Made by a program: the position numbers and the translations under genes. From Uloborus plumipes (taxonomy: Eukaryota > Arthropoda > Arachnida > Araneae > Uloboridae), in assembly GCA_038373865.1 (NCBI GenBank), contig JAXGGA010000073.1, positions 309,844-373,843 of the forward strand: a stretch of DNA of 64,000 nucleotides, written 5' to 3'. Shown in pieces: positions 57,801-64,000 of the stretch. Positions within the stretch are counted from its first letter, which is position 1. Every line of letters starts with the position of its first letter. Below the pieces are notes generated by a model, which made no database searches, was not told the origin of the DNA, and was given only the letters and a program-made list of their open reading frames with translations.

Positions 57801-59425
57801 GGATATTCAATTAGGCCGAATTTAAAGCTGTTGTTTTCCTTGATGGAGCCGGGTATTAGTACTTCTGATCTAGAGGGAATCAATGAATCAGTTTGGGCTA
57901 TTATTTGATGAGCAGATTTTAAGTTATTTTCGCTATTGAAAATCACTATGTCTTCCCTCATCGAGTGCAGCTCATTATTTTTAAAGTCAATAGAAAAATC
58001 AAATTTTCTCAAAAAGTCCAGTCCGAGAATGAAGGGATCTGTAATGTCAGCGACGAATGCCGTGTGATGGTAAGTGGCGCTTCCGAACATTATTTCTAAG
58101 TTCACTTTTCCTTCAATCTCGATTTTGTCACCTGTCACAGTTTGAAGAGTAACGCAGGGCGGCGTCCATAAGATCTTGAGTCCAAATTGACGAGCCACAT
58201 CAGTCTTAATAATGGTAACGTTGGCTCCTGTGTCCACAATCATTTCGCAGGGAAACCCATTCACATAAGCGTAAATGAAGAGTCCGTTGCAGCCGCCACT
58301 TCTTGGGGAAATCTGGAAAACTTTGGGAGACTTCTTCTTTTCTTGGCGAGCTTCGCAGTTCTTCCGTACGTGGCCCTCACCGCCACATTTCCAGCACTTC
58401 AGTGGTTGTTTACTTTGGTCCTTGTGAGCCGTAATCTTCTTCAGGGTCCCCGAGAGCTCTTGAATTTGTCGCTTAATTTCCACGAGACAAGTTGAGTTCG
58501 AATCCGGAGCACGCACTTCCACGCCCCTGATTGAATGGCGATCCTTGCGGGACGTTTGCTGTGCAGCCTCGAACTTCATTGCGTAGACCAGACCGGATTT
58601 AAGATCTTTAATGTCCGCCATCCGGAGAGCCGTCTGAATTTCTGGATTTCGCACTCCATCTATGAAGTAGTTCAGGGCCAGGCTATCGCGAACACCCGAA
58701 GGACAGTCCGAGAAGGCGAGATGGGAAAGCCTCTCAACGTCTGCTGCAAAAACTTGTAGAGTCTCTCCAGCCCTCTGGAGTCTGGATTTCAGCTGGAGTT
58801 GGCTGAATTCTTTTTGGCATGCTTCGCCAAAGCGAAGCTCCAAGGCCGATGATAAGGCATCGAAGTCGCGGTGCTTGTCCTCTGGGAAGGTCTGTAGTAT
58901 GTCGGCTGCATCCCCTCTCAGCGAGGCTGCAAGGTGACAGGCTTTCGTGGAAGAGTCCCAGGAGTTTGCTTCTGAAACGATGAGGAACTGCTTCTTGTAA
59001 ATATTCCACGAGGTCTTCCCGTCAAACGTGGCCAGTTTGATGGACGGGCGAGAAGTTCCAGCTGCAGCTACACAGTCACTTGAGTTGTTGGAGGATGCTG
59101 ATAATTTCGATTCAAGTTCTTTAATTTTCTTTTCCACATGATTTTCTACTGTGGTGATTCGATCTTCAACGCTGTCAACTTTCTCTTCTAGAGCCTCCAC
59201 TTTATTTTCCATATTGGTAAATTTACTTTCCACCAAACTTTTCATTGACGTTAGATCGCATTTAATTTCTTCAGCTAGATCCTTTTTTAATTGTTCTTGA
59301 TTAGTAGCCAGAGTCGCCATATCACTCTTAAACTGTTCTTGATTCGCAGCCATGTCATTTTTAACAGCGTTGATCGCATCAAGGAGTTGTTTCAGTTGTT
59401 CATCCATTGCTCGAGTAATTACCAT
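54872..59425 (-). CDS. gag-pol: Gypsy Gag-Pol polyprotein
   Basis: About 1,517 residues from the Met at 59425 (VITRAMDEQLKQ), which is the first Met after the primer-binding site. The frame is open further upstream to 59614, inside the LTR. Order: coiled-coil-rich Gag N-terminus, capsid-like domain (FDGKTSWNIYKKQF), zinc knuckle (CWKCGGEGHVRKNC), protease (IVDTGANVTII), reverse transcriptase (VMPFGLCNAPATF, YLDDIIIIG), RNase H (ILDTDASHESVGAVLS, RTDHASL), integrase zinc region (H..H then CHSCDAC) and DDE core (IGIDILGPLP, SDQGRNF, Glu in GMVERFNRT). Gag and Pol share one frame. Near 54898-54904 the frame slips, so the C-terminal tail of the integrase ends early. The continuing homology lies in another frame to about 54780. 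Confidence 0.92.
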   Translation of the reverse strand: MVITRAMDEQLKQLLDAINAVKNDMAANQEQFKSDMATLATNQEQLKKDLAEEIKCDLTSMKSLVESKFTNMENKVEALEEKVDSVEDRITTVENHVEKKIKELESKLSASSNNSSDCVAAAGTSRPSIKLATFDGKTSWNIYKKQFLIVSEANSWDSSTKACHLAASLRGDAADILQTFPEDKHRDFDALSSALELRFGEACQKEFSQLQLKSRLQRAGETLQVFAADVERLSHLAFSDCPSGVRDSLALNYFIDGVRNPEIQTALRMADIKDLKSGLVYAMKFEAAQQTSRKDRHSIRGVEVRAPDSNSTCLVEIKRQIQELSGTLKKITAHKDQSKQPLKCWKCGGEGHVRKNCEARQEKKKSPKVFQISPRSGGCNGLFIYAYVNGFPCEMIVDTGANVTIIKTDVARQFGLKILWTPPCVTLQTVTGDKIEIEGKVNLEIMFGSATYHHTAFVADITDPFILGLDFLRKFDFSIDFKNNELHSMREDIVIFNSENNLKSAHQIIAQTDSLIPSRSEVLIPGSIKENNSFKFGLIEYPNQNNSPKGVLVASTLVDLSRNAVPVRVANVSERPRNIKKGEVLATCTPVNCIIRRIDSSETVSSESLTSKLIGSAPLSNDQRYAAEKLVDNFKQVFSSTSEDVGRTNLTQHRIDTGDHLPIKQHPRRLPFAKKEEVEILVKEMQENDIIEPSSSPWASPIVLVRKKDGSTRFCVDYRRLNDITKKDSYPLPRIDDTLDTLSGHKWFSTLDLKSGYWQVEIHPDDREKMAFTTGQGLWQFKVMPFGLCNAPATFERLMESVLRGLSYESCLVYLDDIIIIGRSFEEHLANLRKVLQKLKEANLKLSPSKCNLFRREVNYLGHIISSEGVRTDPDKVSAVKNWSRPENVHQLRSFLGLCTYYRKFVKNFSNTARPLHKLTESKQKFEWSKECEDAFLQLKEALTSTPILSYPQPGKSFILDTDASHESVGAVLSQEIDGNEHVIAYWSKCLSKSERNYCVTRKELLAIVKAVEHFHHYLYGRKFLLRTDHASLTWLLNFKNPEGQVARWIQRLQEYDIEIKHRKGMSHGNADALSRRPCSENCHYCSRIEKQYGTTIPTACQVTATSSSSDPDPWSDDQVRKDQLEDPDLKPIMELMEKDSRRPSWQDISIYSPATKRYWALWKSLQLRNGVLYRKWESDDGKAFKWQLLLPRSRIPDVLKELHSSPTGGHFGILKTLHKVRERFFWSKAKDDVEKWCHSCDACAARKGPKRRSRGKLHLYNVGAPFERIGIDILGPLPKTTDGNKYILVSIDYFTKWPEAYSIPDQEATTVAETLVQHWISRYGTPLQIHSDQGRNFISAVFKGLCKILKIEKTRTTPLHPQSDGMVERFNRTILNNLSLMVSKNQQDWDKKLPLFLLAYRSAVHETTGYSPSQMLFGRELRLPCDLVFGLPPDAPSSPEEYVQDLRARLEDVHHFARERINIATEKMNTRYDTRSTGHDFQEGDKVWLWNPIRRKGLSPKLQSHWDGDPTQSFTG

Positions 59426-59503
59426 AAAATTCCGAAGTCGAAAAGTCCGCAGGAAGAAAAGTCCAAGTTCACAAATAATAATTCCAAGAAAGTCCTTGAA
59501 GAT

Positions 59504-59521
59504 GCCCCACGTTGGGCGCCA
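59504..59521 (-). other. Primer-binding site, tRNA-Lys type
   Basis: The minus strand reads TGGCGCCCAACGTGGGGC, the sequence complementary to the 3' end of tRNA-Lys(1,2), located 4 bases inside the 5' LTR. Confidence 0.88.
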
Positions 59522-59525
59522 AAAT

Positions 59526-60141
59526 TGTAACGAGTCCGTAGCACCTTCAACTTTCTTAAATGAGCATTCCAATCTTGAGGAAGTAACTATAAATTTATTT
59601 ACAAGTATGTACACTATTTACAATAAAGCAGGAAACAATTGCTAAACATCCAGCAATTAGATAGCAAAACAGTACACTGTACTCTCAACAGTTACTCAGC
59701 ACCACGTATCAAACGTGAACAGTAATTAAGCAATTACAAAAGCAAAAACACATTCGCCCAAAGCGAATAAAAACGAGCCTCTCAATAATCCAATCTGAGA
59801 AAAACTGACTGACTTGTGTTCAAGGCCAGCTATTTATACACGGAAAGAATTCCCGACAACTTTCTAGTAATATCTGGAATATTCCAAATCATTCATAACT
59901 TTAAACAATTCATTCAAGAAAACGCTAGAAATAAAAAGAAAAACACCACTCCGAGCGAAAATGTCTTCACGCTTATTAAAGTTAGGGCAAGTGTAAAAAC
60001 TACAAAGTGTTACGGGGCCGGTATACAAGTGATAAAAGTGATATCTTCAGATACTTTTGCAACATGACGTCAGATAAAACCAAAACTAATAAAAATGATG
60101 CAAGGCAGGAAAAACAACAACTATTTACAAGATTTGTAACA
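59526..60141 (-). repeat. 5' LTR of the Gypsy element
   Basis: 616 bp, apparently identical to the 3' LTR. Drives minus-strand transcription of gag-pol. Confidence 0.93.
59831..59838 (-). promoter_or_regulatory. TATA-like box in the 5' LTR
   Basis: Minus-strand TATAAATA followed by GCTGGCC. Duplicated in the 3' LTR at 54234-54241. Position within the LTR suits a U3 core promoter. Confidence 0.55.
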
Positions 60142-60148
60142 ATATATA

Positions 60149-61565
60149 CACTGCTCGACATTGAAAATGCAACACCAAGAAGGAGTGGTCAGAAATTCAT
60201 GCAAATTTTACCGTAGACGCACGTCACTGAGTTATGCAAATAATATGAAATGAGCAGCTCTCCGACGCACGTGAAGTAAGATATAAGAGAATGAAGATGA
60301 AAAGTGGGCTATGTTCATGTTGGTTTTTCTGCCAGACTAATTATCGGAGAAATTTGGTTTTTGTCTCGAAGGATACGTGTGATAGGAGGAAATGCCACGC
60401 CGTCCTCAACGAAGACACTTCCAGCATATAGACGACTTTACAAGGGGTATGGTGATCGGACTGAGAAGGGGAGGATGGTCCATACGTCAAATTGCAGCTG
60501 ATACCCACATGGATGCAAGCACTGTGCATCGGCTGTATCGGAGATGGTTGAAAAGAGGAAATGTAGCCACATTGAGGGGTGCAGGTGCAGCCAGAGTGAC
60601 GTCAGACCGCTTGGATCGACGGATTCACCGACAAGCGGTGGCGGACCCGCAAGTCACTTGTACGTCGATTCTGCAGCACGTGCAAGGTACCCTGGATGTT
60701 CCTGTGTCGACCAGAACCATTTCCCGTCGACTGGTTGCACGTGGCCTGCAATCACGGCGCCCGCTAAGAAGACTGCCATTGACCTCACAGCACAGACTCC
60801 AACGTTTGGAATGGTGCCGGACCAGAGCGACGTGGATGACAGAATGGCAAACCGTAGTGTTCTCAGATGAATCCCGCTTCTGTTTGTCCAGCGATAGTCA
60901 TCGCATACGTGTGTGGCGTCGACGTGTAGAAAGATCGAATCCGGCAGTAACTGTGGAACGCCCCACAGCGCGACAACGTGGCATAATGGTTTGGGGCGCT
61001 ATTGCATACAATTCCGTATCACCTCTAGTTCGTATTCGGGGCACTATGACGGCCCAACAATATGTAGATAATGTACTGCGGCCGGTGGCAATCCCCTACC
61101 TTCAGGGTCTACCAAATGCAATTTTTCAACAGGATAACGCCCGGCCTCACAGTGCTCGAATCAGCCAACATGCTCTACGAGGTGTACAGATGCTTTCCTG
61201 GCCACCATACTCTCCTGACTTGTCACCAATCGAGCATGTGTGTTACGTGATTGGACGCCGTTTGCAGAACCTGTCACTGCCTCGTTCAGAGGACGAACTG
61301 TGGCAAATGGTTGAAAGGGAATGGAGTGCCATCCCTCAGGACACCATCCGCAGGCTTATTGACTCCATGCCTAGACGTGTTTCTTCGTGCATCGCTGTCC
61401 GCGGTGGTCCTACTTCTTACTGAGCCGACGCCGTCCTCGCTCTAAATTTTGCTTATTTATTTTGAAATAAATATCACTTATTGTTCCATGCTGTCTCTGT
61501 CTTCTTACCAAATTTCATCAATTTCTGACCACTCCTTCTTGGTGTTGCATTTTCAATGTCGAGCA

Positions 61566-61567
<2 letters not shown>
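60149..61567 (+). mobile_element. Tc1-like transposon, copy B, complete
   Basis: Starts CACTGCTCGACATTGAAAAT after TA (60147-60148) and ends with the inverse ...ATTTTCAATGTCGAGCAGT before a TA run. About 49-bp inverted repeats. The same family as copy A (42031-43443), in the opposite orientation. Lies in the TA tract of the hAT, 7 bp from the Gypsy LTR. Confidence 0.92.
60392..61423 (+). CDS. Tc1-like transposase, copy B, intact
   Basis: 343 residues, uninterrupted. Starts MPRRPQRRHFQHIDDFTRGM. Paired helix-turn-helix DNA-binding region (residues ~15-110, with SIRQIAADTHMDASTVHRL and a GRPR-hook-like basic stretch LQSRRPLRRL), then the catalytic core: Asp in VFSDESRF, Asp in FQQDNARPH and Glu in PDLSPIEH. 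I count 32 residues between the second Asp and the Glu, two fewer than in canonical Tc1. The motif after the Glu reads IEHVCY where copy A and most relatives have IEHVWD, caused by a two-base difference. So the protein is full-length but may be impaired. Confidence 0.9.
   Translation: MPRRPQRRHFQHIDDFTRGMVIGLRRGGWSIRQIAADTHMDASTVHRLYRRWLKRGNVATLRGAGAARVTSDRLDRRIHRQAVADPQVTCTSILQHVQGTLDVPVSTRTISRRLVARGLQSRRPLRRLPLTSQHRLQRLEWCRTRATWMTEWQTVVFSDESRFCLSSDSHRIRVWRRRVERSNPAVTVERPTARQRGIMVWGAIAYNSVSPLVRIRGTMTAQQYVDNVLRPVAIPYLQGLPNAIFQQDNARPHSARISQHALRGVQMLSWPPYSPDLSPIEHVCYVIGRRLQNLSLPRSEDELWQMVEREWSAIPQDTIRRLIDSMPRRVSSCIAVRGGPTSY

Positions 61568-61604
<37 letters not shown>
61568..61604. repeat. (TA)n microsatellite
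   Basis: TA run at the right edge of Tc1 copy B, the continuation of the hAT's internal microsatellite. Confidence 0.9.
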
Positions 61605-61607
<3 letters not shown>

Positions 61608-62160
61608 CTCACTTGAAAATACGTACTTCCGAAGTTCGAAAACCCAGACAGCTTTTTAAAGAGTTAAGAAATATTACTGTAGAAAAATGGGAGGGGGGTC
61701 CGGGGGTTCGCCCCCGGAAATTTTCATAAATTGTACCTCTGAAAACTCCATTCTAGACTATCTTAGTGATGTTCGATCTCTTCCTCAGTCAGCAAAACAC
61801 GATTGCCAGCCATTTTTAATAATGTGAAAGAAAATGATAGTATACAGAAATTCTTTACAGCGATTGTTTCGAAATTTCAGTTCTAAAAACGCAATTTCAG
61901 ACGAATTTCGATCATAATGGGAGGTTTAGAGGCCTACCTCTGGAAATTTTTGACATTTATTTCCTAAAAAAGACAATCCTTAATGGTTCTGGGAAGGGGG
62001 GGATGGCAATGAGAAGTCTGTAACACAATGATATTAGCTGGAGAATCGTACTTTTTCATAGGAGTTTTATATTTTTTGATCTCATTTTTTCATTTTTGGA
62101 CCAACGTTTCGGGGGGGGGGGGGGGTTGTCCCCAAAACACCCCCTATAGGTACGCCACTG

Positions 62161-62168
62161 ACCCGTGG
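62161..62168. repeat. hAT target-site duplication, right copy
   Basis: ACCCGTGG, identical to 53772-53779. Confidence 0.88.
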
Positions 62169-62474
62169 TTGTGGTAGAGCACATCATGAATGCTACAGGG
62201 CATCTGAATACCATTGCGAACCAGTTACACCCTTACATATGGTGTCTGTTTTCCAACTGAAAATGGAACTTTCCAACAGGACAGCGCCCCATGTTACAAG
62301 GCTCAAATTGTGTCGGAGTGGTTCGAGCAACATACCGCAGATTTCCAGTTAATGTCCTGGCCGCCTAACTCACCGGATCTGAATCCGATAGAACACATTT
62401 AGGATGTCATGACACGGCGGCTCAGAGCTCAAAGGCCATCAATTCGCAATATCTCGGATTTGCGCTACCGTTGC
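62161..62474 (+). pseudogene. Tcb2-like transposase, C-terminal part
   Basis: Continues from 53779: VVEHIMNATGHLNTIANQLH in the original frame, a break, then TFQQDSAPCYKAQIVSEWF and LMSWPPNSPDLNPIEHI (second Asp and Glu of the DDE triad), a stop, and DVMTRRLRAQRPSIRNISDL. The end of the protein is missing because another element starts at 62479. Confidence 0.85.
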
Positions 62475-62478
62475 TTAA

Positions 62479-64000
62479 GAGCGATTCCATACCAACTCAC
62501 CGAAACGCACCAACTCACCAACGCACGACCGACTCGGATTTTTTTTTTTAATTTGGTACACAGATTGATGGTATAGAGGTATGAAAAAACCCAAAAGGAA
62601 AGTTACCTGCTCCACTTATTTCCCGAGATACGGGTCCTCAAAGTTTGTCCGGACATTCAAAATACGAAAAAATTGATGTTTTTTAATAATTTTTTCTTAA
62701 AATTTCTACTCATGCAATATGAAAGTGTTTGATATCTACGGAAACTAGCTACTCCTAGCATTCAGAAAAAAAATATGGCAATGTTTATAACGGAAAATGT
62801 TAAGGTACAGCACTCTTAGAAGTTGCCATCACAAAAATTTGATTTTCCCGATTTTGCTAAAATTGAGGAATTTATTCCAAAAAAAGGAAGACAGAACCAA
62901 AGGTTTACTCACTTTCTGGTAGTGTACAGATGTTTACTAAAAATGGTTACACAATGCATAACTTTGATTTCTCACTCCTTCTTGGAAATATTTTAGCTTA
63001 AAGATAAGCCATAAGCCAAAAAATGCGTTTTTGGCCATCTTGGCAGCCATTTTTCTCATATAGTCCGTGGAGTTAGTGCAAACATATTTCACTTCCGGAT
63101 ACCAGTCTGAAATTTTATGTGGGGCTTAAATTCACGTAGGAGGACAAAAAAACGCCGGGAGACACTTGATCGGAGGTCAAGGTCATTCTGTGATGACGTC
63201 ATCAAAATGACCGCTTTTACAGGTAAATAGGCTCGTTTAACTGCTTAAAACTCCATCCTAGATTGTTTTTTGCAAAACGCAAATATATCATCTGAAAGCT
63301 CTTTAAAAGAGCTATTTTGAAAGATTTAATTTTTCTTTCTGAGGTCAAGGGTTCACCTGTGATGACGTCATCAAAATCGTCGCTTTTGCAGGTAAATACG
63401 TTTGTTTAACTCCCCCTAAAACTCCATCATAGATTCAAATATTGCAAAACTCAAATACATCATCTGAAAGCTCTTTAAAACAGCTATCTAGAAAAATTTA
63501 ATTTTTCTTTCTAAGGTCAAGGCCCCACCTGTAATGACGTCATCAAAATGGCCGCTTTTACACGTAAATACGTTTGTTTAACTCCCCCTAAAACTCCATC
63601 ATAGATTCAAATATTACAAAACTCAAATATATCAACTAAAAGCTCTTTAAAATAGCTGTCTAGAAAGATTTAATTTTTCTTTCTAATTTTAAGGGCCCAC
63701 CTGTGATGACGTCATCAAAATGGCCGCTTTTACAGGTAAATACGTTTGTTTAACTCCCCTAAAACTCCATCATAGATTCAATTATTGCAAAACTCAATAT
63801 ATCATTTGAAAGCTCTTTAAAAGAGCTATTTAGAAAAATTTAATTTTTCTTTCTAAGGTCAAGAGCCCACCTGTGATGACGTCATCAAAATGGCCGCTTT
63901 TGCGGGTAAATACGTTTGTTTAACTCCCCCTAAAACTCCATCATAGATTCAATTATTGCAAAACTCAAATATATCAACTAAAAGCTCTTTGAAAGAGTTA
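62479..64000. mobile_element. TTAA-type element, left end only (runs past the window)
   Basis: TTAA at 62475-62478 interrupts the Tcb2-like transposase and is followed by GAGCGATTCCATACCAACTCACC, similar in style to the GGGCGATTCTCTGTAAACT ends at 10739 and 32807. Everything to 64000 may belong to this element, including the satellite from about 63170. No coding frame recognised. The right end is not in the window. Confidence 0.5.
63170..64000. repeat. ~170-bp satellite array, each unit with the palindrome TGATGACGTCATCA
   Basis: Units begin at the palindrome or its close variant at 63191, 63360, 63532, 63704 and 63874, a spacing of 169-172 bp. They share GTAAATACGTTTGTTTAACT, AAAACTCCATCATAGATTC and AAAGCTCTTTAAAA blocks. 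The array continues past the window end. Confidence 0.92.

Larger units (their letters stand above)
53929..60141 (-). mobile_element. Full-length Ty3/Gypsy LTR retrotransposon
   Basis: Two 616-bp LTRs (53929-54544 and 59526-60141) flank a single gag-pol frame on the minus strand. Flanks are ATAT on both sides (53925-53928 and 60142-60145), compatible with a 4-bp duplication in TA repeat. A Lys-type primer-binding site and a polypurine tract are in the correct places. No env-like frame. The LTRs look identical on reading, which implies a very recent insertion. Confidence 0.93.
53780..62160. mobile_element. Non-autonomous hAT element (filled with later insertions)
   Basis: Begins CAGTGGCGTAACTACTC and ends TAGGTACGCCACTG, with perfect 8-bp duplications ACCCGTGG outside. 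Removing the Gypsy element (53929-60141) and Tc1 copy B (60149-61567) leaves only about 750 bp of hAT sequence: a G-rich left end, a (GTAT)n/(TA)n core and a right part containing CCGGGGGTTCGCCCCCGG. No transposase, so it moved with help from elsewhere. Confidence 0.88.

Overview
This window is eukaryotic, from an arthropod and most probably a chelicerate such as a spider. The signs are AT-rich DNA with spliced genes, GT-AG introns, abundant TA-dinucleotide microsatellites, and a dense mix of Tc1/mariner, hAT, TTAA-target (piggyBac-like), I-type LINE and Ty3/Gypsy elements. The only host protein-coding genes I can support are two tandem, same-strand ionotropic-receptor (IR, variant ionotropic glutamate receptor) genes. 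The species call is inference.

Layout. 1-2171: a complete DD41D IS630-Tc1-mariner transposon with an intact transposase and ~247-bp inverted repeats, sitting in a (TA)n tract. 2172-16683: no host gene found, but a mosaic of short non-autonomous elements: TTAA-flanked families at 4147, 10739, 14181 and 15443, TA-flanked ones at 6961, 9088 and 11557, and a hAT-like one at 14063. 16684-32333: IR gene 1, seven recognisable exons (418 codons plus stop). Its third intron carries a 6.2-kb antisense LINE (19749-25959) with a 14-bp target-site duplication. 32379-40092: intergenic, with a second copy of the 10739 element, a Gypsy RT relic and a decayed FFLWG-type mariner carrying a nested fold-back element. 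40093-52302: six exons of IR gene 2, with the same exon sizes and intron phases as gene 1. Its introns hold two Tc1 elements, a hAT-like MITE, fold-back repeats and a tRNA-like SINE. No last exon is visible.

52263-64000: the tail of IR gene 2 exon 6 is repeated about six times in the following intron. After that comes a nested transposon pile: a decayed Tcb2-like Tc1 (from about 53011, resuming at 62169) is split by a hAT (53780-62160, perfect 8-bp duplication ACCCGTGG). The hAT in turn contains a full-length Ty3/Gypsy element with LTRs that look identical (53929-60141) and a Tc1 with an intact transposase (60149-61567). At 62479 another TTAA-type element begins. It runs off the window and contains a ~170-bp satellite.

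How the parts work together: the IR genes would encode small three-transmembrane glutamate-receptor-like channels without an amino-terminal domain, probably chemosensory. The rest is mobile DNA whose insertion order can be read from target duplications and one empty site. The N-terminal (signal peptide) exons of both IR genes were not identified.
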